DNA of 10,066 bases from DASZYF01 sp035545535 (GCA_035545535.1 DASZYF010000094.1:1-10066), one strand, 5' to 3'; positions 1-6,514 are shown, numbered from the stretch's first letter. Numbers and translations are program-made. Notes: generated by a model from the sequence alone, not told the origin.

Positions 1-126
1 TACCAGGGCAAGGTCGCGGTCGCGAAGTTCTTCGCACGCAACGTCCTGCCGCGCCTCGCCGCCGAGCGCGCCATCGCCGAGGCAACGGACCTCGACATCA
101 TGGCGCTCGACGAAGCCGCCTTCTAG
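1..126 (+). CDS. Acyl-CoA dehydrogenase, C-terminal fragment (cut by window start)
   Basis: The first 126 bases read in frame 1 as 41 codons followed by TAG. The peptide begins YQGKVAVAKFFARNVLPRLA and ends with ALDEAAF. This matches the last helix and tail of the acyl-CoA dehydrogenase family, FAD flavoproteins that oxidise acyl-CoA to enoyl-CoA; the KVAVAKFFA..VLP..A pattern and acidic-Ala-Ala-Phe end are typical of actinobacterial members. Only the tail is present, so neither the catalytic Glu nor the FAD site can be checked and the chain-length or branched-chain specificity is unknown. It is followed by a long inverted repeat that may end its transcript. Confidence 0.75.
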   Translation, partial: YQGKVAVAKFFARNVLPRLAAERAIAEATDLDIMALDEAAF

Positions 127-145
127 AGCCCCTGCACGGCACGGC

Positions 146-192
146 GATCCGTGCGAGACCGGCCCGATCTTCCGGCTGATCTCGCACGGATC
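146..192. terminator. Perfect 13-bp inverted repeat; terminator or operator
   Basis: The arms gatccgtgcgaga (146-158) and tctcgcacggatc (180-192) are exact reverse complements around a 21-nt loop. The loop holds a further ccgg/ccgg pair (159-162 with 172-175), so the transcript could form a longer bulged hairpin. It starts 20 nt after the acyl-CoA dehydrogenase stop, which suits a terminator, though no T-run follows; that is common in high-GC genomes. It also ends 4 nt before the -35 box proposed for the next gene, so a repressor site is an equally open reading. Confidence 0.55.
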
Positions 193-196
193 ACGG

Positions 197-225
197 TTGT
201 CCCGGTGTCGTCGCGTTCGTAGCCT
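197..225 (+). promoter_or_regulatory. SigA-like promoter for the decarboxylase gene, probably leaderless
   Basis: A -35-like TTGTCC (197-202) is followed after exactly 17 nt by a -10-like TAGCCT (220-225), matching the TTGnnn and TAnnnT parts of the primary sigma consensus. The usual 6-8 nt distance puts the transcription start at about 232-233, on the GTG codon at 233. No convincing Shine-Dalgarno precedes that GTG. Together these suggest a leaderless mRNA, a common arrangement in actinobacteria. This is a consensus match by eye, not a mapped start. Confidence 0.5.
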
Positions 226-232
226 GCGAAGC

Positions 233-1627
233 GTGACCGACGCGCACGACTACGACGCGGCTCTCGAGATCGCGGGCAAGCACGCCGCCGCCTGGAACGC
301 CGCGTTGCCGGACCGGCCGGTGGCGCCGGTCGTCGACGAGGCGGCGCTGCACGCGGCGTTCGGCGCCGGCGCGCTGCCCGACGACGGCCTCGACGCCGTC
401 GCGACGATCGAGCAGCTCGCGGCCGCCGCCGACCCCGGCCTGCTCGCGCAACCGGGCCCGCGCTACTTCGGGTTCGTGATCGGCGGACACCTGCCGGCCA
501 CGCTCGGGGCCGACGTGCTCACGTCCGCGTGGGACCAGAACGCCGGGCTGCACGTCATGAGCCCGGCGGCCGCGGCCGCCGAGGACGTCGCCGCGCAGTG
601 GCTGCTCGACGTCTTCGACCTCCCGCGCACCGCGAGCGTCGGCTTCGTCACCGGCGCGACGATGGCGAGCTTCACCTGTCTCGCCGCCGCCCGGAACGCC
701 GTGCTCGCGCAGGCCGGCTGGGACGTCGAGGCGAACGGGCTCATCGGCGCGCCCGCCGTGCGCGTGCTCGCGGGCGAGGAGGCCCACTCGAGCGTGCACT
801 ACGTCCTGCGCCTGCTCGGCTTCGGGACGGCCCGCACCGAGATCGTCGCGAGCGACGACCAAGGCGCCATGCGCGCTGACGCGCTCCACGACGCCCTGGC
901 CGACGCCCGCGGACCGGTCATCGTGTGCGCGCAGTCGGGCAACGTCAACACGGGCGCCCTGGACGACGTGGCGGCGCTCGCGGACGCGTGCGCGAGCAGC
1001 GGCGCCTGGCTGCACGTCGACGGTGCCTTCGGGCTGTGGGCCCGGGCCGCGGGGCCGGAGCTGCGGGCGCGCGCGGCCGGCATGGAGCGAGCGCAGTCCT
1101 GGGCCGTGGACGCGCACAAGTGGCTGAACGTGCCCTACGACAACGCGATCGCGATCGTCGCCGATCCGGCCGCGCACCGGGCCGCGATGGGTCAAGCGGC
1201 CGCCTACCTCGTCGCCAGCGAGCGCCGCGACGGGTTCGACTGGACGCCCGAGTCATCCCGCCGGGCCCGCGGGTTCGCGGTGTGGGCGGCGCTGCGCTCG
1301 CTGGGCCGCCACGGCATCACCGACCTCGTCGAGCGGTGCTGCGCGCTCGCCCGTCGGTTCGCCGAGCAGCTCGCCGCCGCCGACGGCGTGGCGGTGCTGA
1401 ACGACGTCGTGCTCAACCAGGTGCTGGTCCGCTTCGGTGACAGCGACGAGCACACCCGTGCGGTCATCGCCGCGGTCCAGGCCGACGGCACGTGCTGGGT
1501 CGGCGGCACCGTGTGGCGCGGCCGCGCGGCGATGCGCATCTCGGTGAGCAACCACGCCACCACCGAGGACGACGTCGACGCCTCGGTCGCGGCGATGCTG
1601 CGCTGCTGGCGGGCAGTGGCGGACTAG
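233..1627 (+). CDS. PLP-dependent group II decarboxylase / aminotransferase-fold protein
   Basis: This 464-residue cytosolic enzyme belongs to the pyridoxal-phosphate group II decarboxylase family (aromatic amino acid, glutamate and related decarboxylases). Family landmarks are in order: YFGFVIGG near residue 79, DQNAGLH at 101-107, a phosphate-binding FVTGATMASF at 138-147, the PLP-stacking His at 185 in EEAHSS, the pyridine-N Asp at 263 in HVDGAFG, and the Schiff-base Lys at 296 in DAHKWLN. The length is usual for the family. GTG 233 is chosen as start because the in-frame TTG at 197 lies inside the likely -35 box. The substrate cannot be read from sequence; some relatives are annotated only as aspartate aminotransferase family. 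The neighbouring acyl-CoA dehydrogenase and 2-oxoacid dehydrogenase genes suggest amino-acid catabolism, but this is inference. Its TAG stop overlaps the stop of the convergent E2 gene. Confidence 0.85.
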   Translation: MTDAHDYDAALEIAGKHAAAWNAALPDRPVAPVVDEAALHAAFGAGALPDDGLDAVATIEQLAAAADPGLLAQPGPRYFGFVIGGHLPATLGADVLTSAWDQNAGLHVMSPAAAAAEDVAAQWLLDVFDLPRTASVGFVTGATMASFTCLAAARNAVLAQAGWDVEANGLIGAPAVRVLAGEEAHSSVHYVLRLLGFGTARTEIVASDDQGAMRADALHDALADARGPVIVCAQSGNVNTGALDDVAALADACASSGAWLHVDGAFGLWARAAGPELRARAAGMERAQSWAVDAHKWLNVPYDNAIAIVADPAAHRAAMGQAAAYLVASERRDGFDWTPESSRRARGFAVWAALRSLGRHGITDLVERCCALARRFAEQLAAADGVAVLNDVVLNQVLVRFGDSDEHTRAVIAAVQADGTCWVGGTVWRGRAAMRISVSNHATTEDDVDASVAAMLRCWRAVAD

Positions 1628-2961
1628 CTCCAGCCGAGCAGCAGGGCGGTCGGGTCGGCGAGGGTCTGCGCCACGTCGGCGAGCGCCTGGCTGGCGAGCC
1701 GACCGTCGACCAGCCGGTGGTCGACCGACATCGACAGCTGCGTCACCCACCGCACCGCGATCTCGCCCTCGTGCACCCAGGGCTGCTGGCGGATCGCGCC
1801 GAAGCAGAGGATCGCCGCCTCGCCCGGGTTGAGGATCGGCGTGCCGCTGTCGACGCCGAAGACGCCGACGTTGGTGATGGTGATCGTCCCGTGCTGCATG
1901 TCGGCGGGCGTCGTCTTGCCGGCCCGCGCGGTGTCGGTGAGCGTGGCGAGCGCGGTGGCGAGCTCGCGCACCGACATCAGGTCGGCGTCCTTGATGTTCG
2001 GGACGATCAGGCCACGCGGCGTCGCCGCGGCGATGCCGAGGTTCACGCCGCCGTAGGTGACGATCTCCTGCGCGGCCTCGTCCCAGCTCGCGTTGATGCC
2101 GGGGTGCTTGCGGCAGGCGAGGATCAGCGCCCGGGCGACGATGAGCAGCGGCGAGACCTTGACGCCGTCGAGCTCGGGCAGGGCGCGCAACCGCCTGGTC
2201 AGCGCCATCGTCTCGGTGGCGTCGACGGTCGCGAAGATCGTCACGTGGGGCGCGGTGAACGCGCTCGCCACCATCGCCTTCGCGGTCGCCTTGCGCACGC
2301 TCGCGATGGGGGTGCGCGTGTCCACGCGCGGTGCGGCGGGGACCGCTCGCGCGGGCACGCTGCCCGTGCTGGCGCTCTCGACGTCGGCTCGCGTGACGGT
2401 GCCGTCCGGGCCCGTGCCGACGACGGTCGCCAGATCGATCCCGCGGTCACGCGCGAGCTTGCGCACCGGCGGCTTGGCCAGCACGCGGTGCGACCGGCCC
2501 GCCGCCGGCGGAGGCGCGGGCGCTGCCGCGGGGACGACGGGCGGTGCCGGCGGGCTGACCGGCGGTGCCGACGTGCCGTTGCTCACGCGGGTCCGGCGCC
2601 GCGCGGCGCCCTGCCGCACGCCGTAGCCGACGAGCACGGCCTCGCGCTTCGGCTCCGCGGTGGCGGTGGATGCCGCGGCTACGGGCGGTGCAGTGGCGTC
2701 GGTCACGTCGACGGCGGCCGCGCCGTCGCCGGTGTCGACCCGCACGATCACGGCACCGACGTCGACCGTCGCTCCGGGCTCGGCGAGGATCTCGGTGACC
2801 ACCCCGGCGTAGGGCGACGGCACCTCGACGGCGGCCTTAGCGGTCTCGACCTCGACGAGCGGGTCGTTGACCTTGATGGTGTCGCCGACCGCGACGAACC
2901 ACTGCAGGATCTCGCCCTCGGTCAGGCCTTCACCGAGGTCGGGCAGCTTGAAGTCGGCCAT
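1624..2961 (-). CDS. bkdC: 2-oxoacid dehydrogenase complex E2, dihydrolipoyl acyltransferase
   Basis: This 445-residue protein is the E2 core of a 2-oxoacid dehydrogenase complex and transfers the acyl group from lipoamide to CoA. Domains in order: a lipoyl domain at about 1-77 with the lipoylated Lys42 in ETAKAAVEVPSPY; a long Ala/Pro linker at about 78-155; a peripheral subunit-binding domain at about 158-195 (VRKLARDRGIDLATV, GTGPDGTVTRADV); and the acyltransferase domain at about 215-445 with the catalytic motif DHRLVDG (His415, Asp419). There is a single lipoyl domain. It is the last gene of the operon: its ATG lies 1 nt after the E1beta stop (TGA-G-ATG), so translation is probably coupled. 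The closest known arrangement is the mycobacterial three-gene bkdABC set, so branched-chain 2-oxoacids are likely substrates; pyruvate cannot be excluded. Confidence 0.92.
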   Translation of the reverse strand: MADFKLPDLGEGLTEGEILQWFVAVGDTIKVNDPLVEVETAKAAVEVPSPYAGVVTEILAEPGATVDVGAVIVRVDTGDGAAAVDVTDATAPPVAAASTATAEPKREAVLVGYGVRQGAARRRTRVSNGTSAPPVSPPAPPVVPAAAPAPPPAAGRSHRVLAKPPVRKLARDRGIDLATVVGTGPDGTVTRADVESASTGSVPARAVPAAPRVDTRTPIASVRKATAKAMVASAFTAPHVTIFATVDATETMALTRRLRALPELDGVKVSPLLIVARALILACRKHPGINASWDEAAQEIVTYGGVNLGIAAATPRGLIVPNIKDADLMSVRELATALATLTDTARAGKTTPADMQHGTITITNVGVFGVDSGTPILNPGEAAILCFGAIRQQPWVHEGEIAVRWVTQLSMSVDHRLVDGRLASQALADVAQTLADPTALLLGWS

Positions 2962-2962
2962 C

Positions 2963-3946
2963 TCAGAACGCCATCGCGCGGTCGACGCCGTCGAGCACCC
3001 GATCGAGGTCCGGCAGGTACTCCTCCTCGAGCCGGCTCGGCGGGTACGGGATGTCGTAGCCGGTGACGCGCACGACCGGCGCCTCGAGGGAGAAGAACGC
3101 CTCCTCGGTGACGCGCGCCGCGACCTCCGCGCCGAGCCCGAGCGTGAGGGGCGCCTCGTGCACCACGACGCAGCGGCCCGTCTTCTGCACGGAGGCGATC
3201 ACCGGTCCCATGTCCAGGGGCGACAGCGTGCGCAGGTCGATGACCTCGAGCGACTGCCCGTCCTCAGCCGCGGCGTTCGCCGCGTCGAGGCACGTGCGGA
3301 CCATCGGCCCGTAGCAGACGAGCGTCGCGTCGGTGCCTTCGCGGAGGACGCGCGAGGAGTGCAGGGGCACCGCCGTCGACAGGTCGAACGGCAGGTCGAG
3401 CTCGCCCTTCTCCCAGTAGCGCCGCTTCGGCTCGAAGAAGATCACCGGGTCGTCGCTCTCGATCGCCTGGCGGATCATCGCGTGCGCGTCGAGCGGCGAG
3501 CCGCACGTCACCACCCGCAGGCCTGCGGTGTGCGCGAAGTAGGCCTCCGGGCTCTCGCTGTGGTGCTCGACCGCGCCGATGCCGCCGCCGTACGGGATGC
3601 GGATGGTGATCGGCAGCTTCACGTAGCCCGCCGACCGCGCGTGGTACTTCGCCAGCTGGCTCACGATCTGGTCGTAGGCCGGGTAGACGAAGCCGTCGAA
3701 CTGGATCTCGCAGACCGGCCGGTAGCCGCGCATCGCGAGACCGATCGCGGTGCCGATGATCGCGCTCTCGGCCAGCGGGGTGTCGATGACGCGGTCCTCG
3801 CCGAAGTCCTTCTGCAACCCGTCGGTCACCCGGAACACCCCGCCGAGCCGGCCGACGTCCTCGCCCATGACGAGGACCTTGGGGTCGGCCTCCATCGCGG
3901 TGCGCAGGCCGTCGTTGAGCGCCTTCACCATCGTGTGCAGAGCCAT
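2963..3946 (-). CDS. bkdB: 2-oxoacid dehydrogenase E1 component, beta subunit
   Basis: This 327-residue protein is the beta subunit of the thiamine-diphosphate E1 heterotetramer, which decarboxylates the 2-oxoacid and reductively acylates E2. Visible family marks are GEDVGRLGGVFRVT at 28-41, the cofactor-activating Glu60 in DTPLAESAIIG, QFDGFVYPAYDQI at about 82-94, the EHHSES loop at about 127-132, and FEPKRRYW at 171-178, which resembles branched-chain and related actinobacterial E1beta proteins. The length is standard and no key residue is missing. Its ATG overlaps the E1alpha stop by one base (TGATG) and its own stop is 1 nt before the E2 start, so all three proteins are probably made from one transcript in matched amounts. 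Confidence 0.93.
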   Translation of the reverse strand: MALHTMVKALNDGLRTAMEADPKVLVMGEDVGRLGGVFRVTDGLQKDFGEDRVIDTPLAESAIIGTAIGLAMRGYRPVCEIQFDGFVYPAYDQIVSQLAKYHARSAGYVKLPITIRIPYGGGIGAVEHHSESPEAYFAHTAGLRVVTCGSPLDAHAMIRQAIESDDPVIFFEPKRRYWEKGELDLPFDLSTAVPLHSSRVLREGTDATLVCYGPMVRTCLDAANAAAEDGQSLEVIDLRTLSPLDMGPVIASVQKTGRCVVVHEAPLTLGLGAEVAARVTEEAFFSLEAPVVRVTGYDIPYPPSRLEEEYLPDLDRVLDGVDRAMAF

Positions 3947-5181
3947 CAGTGCTCCGCCCCCGCGAAGCCTGCGCGGTAGGCCTCGAACCCCGCGGCCTGC
4001 GCTTCGAGCACCGGGTGCGCCTCGGCGTAGATGTCGGTGAACATCTCGCGGCCCGGCGGGTCGGGCATCGAGAGGCAGCCCGATCGCACGTGCGCGGCGA
4101 GCGCGTCCGCCTCGGCCTCGACCTCGTCGAAGTAGGCGGGGTCCACCTGCAGCTCGCGGACCAGGTGCGCCTTCACCCGCTCGATCGGGTCCTTGAGCTT
4201 CCAGGCCTCGAGGTCGCTGGCCAGCCGGTAGCGGGTGGGGTCATCGCTCGTGGTGTGCGCACCCATGCGGTAGGTGAACGCCTCGACCAGGGTCGGGCCC
4301 TGCCCGCTGCCGGCGTCCTCGAGCGCCTTCCGGGTGACGGCGTACGTGGCGAGCACGTCGTTGCCGTCGACGCGGACGCCGGGGAAGCCGAACCCGCGGG
4401 CCCGCTGGTAGAGCGGGATGCGGGTCTGCCGCTCGAGCGGCTCGCTGATGGCCCACTGGTTGTTCTGGCAGAAGAAGACGACCGGGGCGTTGAACACGCT
4501 GGCCCACACGAAGGACTCGTTGACGTCGCCCTGGCTGGAGGCGCCGTCGCCGAAGAACGCCACGACAGCCGGCGACTCCGGCGTGCCGGTGAGGCCGTCC
4601 TTCTGGATGCCCATCGCGTAGCCGGTCGCGTGCAGGCACTGGGTCCCGATGACGATCGTGTACGGGTTGAAGTTGTGCTCCGACGGGTCCCACCCGCCGT
4701 TGTGGACGCCGCGGAACATGCCGAGCAGCTGCAGCGGGTCGACGCCCCGGCACCAGGCCACGCCGTGCTCGCGGTAGGTCGGGAAGGCCATGTCGTCGGG
4801 TCGCATCGCGCGGCCGCAGCCGACCTGCGCGGCCTCCTGCCCGACCAGCCCGGCCCACAGCCCGAGCTCGCCCTGGCGCTGCAGCGCGGTCGCCTCGAGG
4901 TCGACCCGGCGCACGAGGACGAGGTCGCGGTACAGGTCCTTGAGGCCTTCGGCGCCGAGGTGCTCGACGTAGGGGTCGAACTCGGCGTGCGGCACCCGTT
5001 CGCCCTCCGGTGTGAGCAGCTGCACGAGGTCGGTGGGGTCGCGTGGGGAGATGCGGGGGTCGCTGGTGCGGCCGCGGCCGTCGAAGACGGCGGCGACGGC
5101 CTGCTCGGCGACCTCGGCCGGCGGAGCCGCGAGCGACGCGCCTTCGGGGATCAGCGCGCCGTCGGTCGGAGCGTCCGCCAC
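3946..5181 (-). CDS. bkdA: 2-oxoacid dehydrogenase E1 component, alpha subunit
   Basis: This 411-residue protein carries the thiamine-diphosphate site of E1. The ThDP/Mg motif runs from GDGASSQGD at 211-219 to QNNQWAIS at 239-246 (Asn240/241). The conserved loop YRMGAHTTSDDPTRYR at 304-319 contains the active-site His309; in mitochondrial enzymes Ser residues of this loop are phosphorylated, but no such control is implied here. A region of about 65 residues precedes the E1 domain, as in several actinobacterial E1alpha proteins. The start is GTG 5181, with AGGAGG five bases upstream. It is the first gene of the E1alpha-E1beta-E2 operon. The HTTSDDPTRYR loop and mycobacterial-like gene order favour branched-chain 2-oxoacids over pyruvate, but databases label such proteins either way, so the symbol is provisional. 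Confidence 0.92.
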   Translation of the reverse strand: MADAPTDGALIPEGASLAAPPAEVAEQAVAAVFDGRGRTSDPRISPRDPTDLVQLLTPEGERVPHAEFDPYVEHLGAEGLKDLYRDLVLVRRVDLEATALQRQGELGLWAGLVGQEAAQVGCGRAMRPDDMAFPTYREHGVAWCRGVDPLQLLGMFRGVHNGGWDPSEHNFNPYTIVIGTQCLHATGYAMGIQKDGLTGTPESPAVVAFFGDGASSQGDVNESFVWASVFNAPVVFFCQNNQWAISEPLERQTRIPLYQRARGFGFPGVRVDGNDVLATYAVTRKALEDAGSGQGPTLVEAFTYRMGAHTTSDDPTRYRLASDLEAWKLKDPIERVKAHLVRELQVDPAYFDEVEAEADALAAHVRSGCLSMPDPPGREMFTDIYAEAHPVLEAQAAGFEAYRAGFAGAEH

Positions 5182-5186
5182 ACAAG

Positions 5187-5192
5187 CCTCCT
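5187..5192 (-). promoter_or_regulatory. Ribosome binding site for the E1alpha gene
   Basis: On the minus strand AGGAGG lies five bases before GTG 5181. This near-perfect anti-Shine-Dalgarno match fixes the start of the E1alpha gene and indicates strong translation of the first gene of the operon. Confidence 0.8.
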
Positions 5193-5236
5193 CGGACGAG
5201 CCGGGTGCGTGTCGCCGGGGTCGCCGGCCTGCACGC

Positions 5237-5278
5237 CGGGCACCCGCGGGTGTGCGCGTGCCCGTGCTCGCGAGGCTA
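5237..5278 (-). promoter_or_regulatory. Leader and weak promoter candidate of the E1alpha-E1beta-E2 operon
   Basis: On the minus strand a TAGCCT hexamer at 5278-5273 fits the TAnnnT -10 pattern and equals the hexamer before the decarboxylase gene, but no good -35 lies 16-18 nt upstream, so the promoter is weakly supported. Between it and the GTG lie a perfect 12-bp palindrome cacccgcgggtg (5241-5252) and a 7-bp inverted repeat cgggcac/gtgcccg (5237-5243 with 5258-5264). They could form competing leader hairpins or be a regulator site. Confidence 0.3.
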
Positions 5279-5291
5279 GACGAACGGTGCT

Positions 5292-5330
5292 GCCCGGAAG
5301 GGCGTGATCACGCGCCTCGGTCCGGCGGGC
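5292..5330 (-). terminator. Foldable region after the membrane protein gene
   Basis: Directly after the TGA at 5331-5333 (minus strand) there is an outer gcccg/cgggc pair (5292-5296 with 5326-5330), a short gccc-ggaa-gggc hairpin (5292-5303), and a perfect 12-bp palindrome gcgtgatcacgc (5302-5313). It may be a weak terminator separating the membrane protein from the downstream E1alpha operon, but no T-run is present. The TGATCA-centred palindrome could instead be an operator for the operon. Confidence 0.35.
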
Positions 5331-6272
5331 TCAGACGTCCGCGTCGCCGTCGCTGTGGTGGTGGTGGCTGTGCCACCAGCCGTGGTGGTGGCCGTGGCCG
5401 TGGCAGCCGGTGCTGCTGCCGCCGTCGCTGCCGGAACCCGAGCCGTCAGCGGGCGGGCTGGAGCCGTTGTCGTCGCCGGTCGGCGGGGTGCTCGTCGGCG
5501 GGGTGCTCGTCGGCGGGGTGCTCGTCGGCGGGGTGCTGGTCGGCGGGGTGCTCGTCGGCGGGGTGCTGGTCGGCGGGGTGCTGGTCGGCGGGGTCGACGC
5601 AGGGGGGGTAGCGGGGCTGTCGCCCGTGCTCGGAGTCCCCGTGCCGCTGCCCTGCCCGCCGAGGACCGGCGGGACAGCACCCGGGGTGCCGGCGGGCTCG
5701 CCCGCGGTGTCGGTGGTCGTGCCGACGCCGGTGACCTTGACCGGGCGGCCGCCGTCCACCTTCACGGGCTTGCTGACGTTGCCGCCACCGTTGCTCGTCA
5801 CCGGGACGACGACCACGGTGGTGCCGGGGTCCGTGTTCGCGAGCGGGGTGCGCGCGGCCGGGCCGGACGCGGTGGACGAACCGGGGCCGGCCGTCGTGGT
5901 GGTGACCGTGTGGACGGTCCGGACGGCGGTGCCGCGGTGGGTCGCCCGGTGGACCGCGCGGGTGGGCTTGGTCGTCGTGTGGTGCGTGGACAGCTTGGCG
6001 ACGGTGGGGGGCGGGACGGTCGTCGCCGGCCCGACGCGCACCGGGACCGGGGCAAGCTGCACGGTCGCGATCGGCGGCGGCACGAGGTTCGGGACGGTGA
6101 CCGGTGTCGCGGACTGCTCGGGCTTCGGGGCGACGGTGTGGAACGCGAGCACGACGATGCCCGCCGTCGCGGCGGTGACCCACGCGATGAGCAGCGCCGT
6201 CCAGAGCCAGCCGCGCGAACGCGCGGTGGACGCGGTGGCGAGATCCGCGGTGTTCGGGTCGGTACCCGGCAC
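5331..6272 (-). CDS. Single-pass membrane protein, Thr/Pro-rich with His-rich C-terminus, unknown function
   Basis: I do not recognise a family for this 313-residue protein. Residues 1-21 are a short cytoplasmic tail with Arg18 and Arg20; residues 22-47 form one hydrophobic segment (WLWTALLIAWVTAATAGIVV...), so the rest should lie outside the membrane (type II topology). The outer part is low-complexity: Thr/Val/Pro-rich at about 50-210, then eight TPPT units at about 230-270, a Gly/Ser stretch, and a tail holding CHGHGHHHGWWHSHHHH with ten His residues. A wall-spanning stalk with a metal-binding tip is possible but is inference. The start is GTG 6272 with AGGAG nine bases upstream. Strand choice rests on this ribosome site and the N-terminal membrane segment, since the opposite strand is also open. 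It is divergent from the XRE regulator gene. Confidence 0.7.
   Translation of the reverse strand: MPGTDPNTADLATASTARSRGWLWTALLIAWVTAATAGIVVLAFHTVAPKPEQSATPVTVPNLVPPPIATVQLAPVPVRVGPATTVPPPTVAKLSTHHTTTKPTRAVHRATHRGTAVRTVHTVTTTTAGPGSSTASGPAARTPLANTDPGTTVVVVPVTSNGGGNVSKPVKVDGGRPVKVTGVGTTTDTAGEPAGTPGAVPPVLGGQGSGTGTPSTGDSPATPPASTPPTSTPPTSTPPTSTPPTSTPPTSTPPTSTPPTSTPPTGDDNGSSPPADGSGSGSDGGSSTGCHGHGHHHGWWHSHHHHSDGDADV
5476..5595. repeat. Eight tandem 15-bp repeats within the membrane protein gene
   Basis: Eight contiguous 15-bp units follow ctSgtcggcggggtg on the plus strand (S = c or g). The first unit, 5476-5490, has one mismatch (ccggt) and the last unit ends in c. On the coding strand each unit encodes Thr-Pro-Pro-Thr-Ser (the final one Gly for Ser). 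The c/g variation falls in the third base of one Thr codon (ACG or ACC) and is silent. The array could change length by slippage without changing frame. Confidence 0.95.
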
Positions 6273-6307
6273 GGTGGTGAGCTCCTGAGCAGAGAGGAGA
6301 TGGCGGT

Positions 6308-6332
6308 CGGCGGCGCCCCCGATGCGCCGCCG
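6308..6332. promoter_or_regulatory. 9-bp hairpin upstream of the membrane protein gene
   Basis: The arms cggcggcgc (6308-6316) and gcgccgccg (6324-6332) are exact reverse complements around a 7-nt loop. The element ends 35 nt upstream of GTG 6272 on the minus strand, so it would lie in the leader or core promoter of the membrane protein gene. It could act as an attenuator hairpin or a protein site; no T-run supports termination. Confidence 0.45.
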
Positions 6333-6345
6333 TGAGGCTCAGATC

Positions 6346-6502
6346 GTGACACGTCGCCCCATCCCCGTCACGCGGGCCACGCCGACCTGTGGACATCCGT
6401 TCGGCTGCCCGTCGAACGGCCCAAGCGGCATCACTCTGCGTGATCGCCACCCGGGTGGCCGGCGTGTTGGTGCGCACCGGCCAGGTACCGGCTGCGTACC
6501 GT
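6346..6502. promoter_or_regulatory. Palindrome-rich divergent control region
   Basis: Between the divergent membrane protein and XRE genes are gtgac/gtcac (6346-6350, 6367-6371), a perfect 7-bp repeat ccgttcg-N9-cgaacgg (6397-6419), atcac-N5-gtgat (6430-6444), a perfect 14-bp palindrome gccacccgggtggc (6446-6459), a 10-bp palindrome ggtgcgcacc (6469-6478), and two gtaccg copies 11 bp apart (6485-6490, 6496-6501). The second copy gives a TACCGT that fits TAnnnT, but no matching -35 is seen. The density fits operators for the adjacent regulator or another factor; which ones are bound is unknown. Confidence 0.45.
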
Positions 6503-6508
6503 CCGCGC

Positions 6509-6514
6509 GGGAGG
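6509..6514 (+). promoter_or_regulatory. Ribosome binding site deciding the XRE regulator start
   Basis: GGGAGG lies eight bases before GTG 6523. It rules in GTG 6523 and argues against the alternative in-frame GTG 6514, which overlaps the site itself, and against the far upstream ATG at 6322, whose extra reading frame runs through the palindrome-rich region. Confidence 0.75.

Noticed and set aside
197..232. TTG 197 as start of the decarboxylase gene
   Set aside because: The codon overlaps the proposed -35 box, the added 12 residues are Arg-rich and unlike the family, and GTG 233 lies at the predicted transcription start.
225..236. Shine-Dalgarno for the decarboxylase gene (gcgaag before GTG 233)
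   Set aside because: Only a GAAG-like match lies too close to the codon; the leaderless reading explains the start better.
1492..3066. Long plus-strand open frame of 524 codons opposite the E2 gene
   Set aside because: Its Arg/Gly/Asp-rich translation resembles no protein and mirrors the high-GC third positions of the real minus-strand E2 gene, which has a full set of domains.
2867..5307. Long plus-strand open frames opposite E1beta and E1alpha (2867-3979 and 3949-5307)
   Set aside because: They are antisense shadows of well-recognised genes. Low-complexity Arg/Val/Asp composition and lack of domains argue against coding.
5476..5595. Possible CRISPR array
   Set aside because: The 15-bp units are contiguous with no spacers and keep the reading frame, so this is a coding tandem repeat.
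5304..6335. Plus-strand open frames opposite the membrane protein, one with VGGVL repeats
   Set aside because: The minus strand has a proper ribosome site and an N-terminal membrane segment; the plus-strand repeats are just the complement of the TPPTS array.
6388..6396. DnaA-box-like ATGTCCACA (minus strand) in the divergent region
   Set aside because: It is a single isolated site with a mismatch at the first base; without neighbours or conservation data it is within chance.
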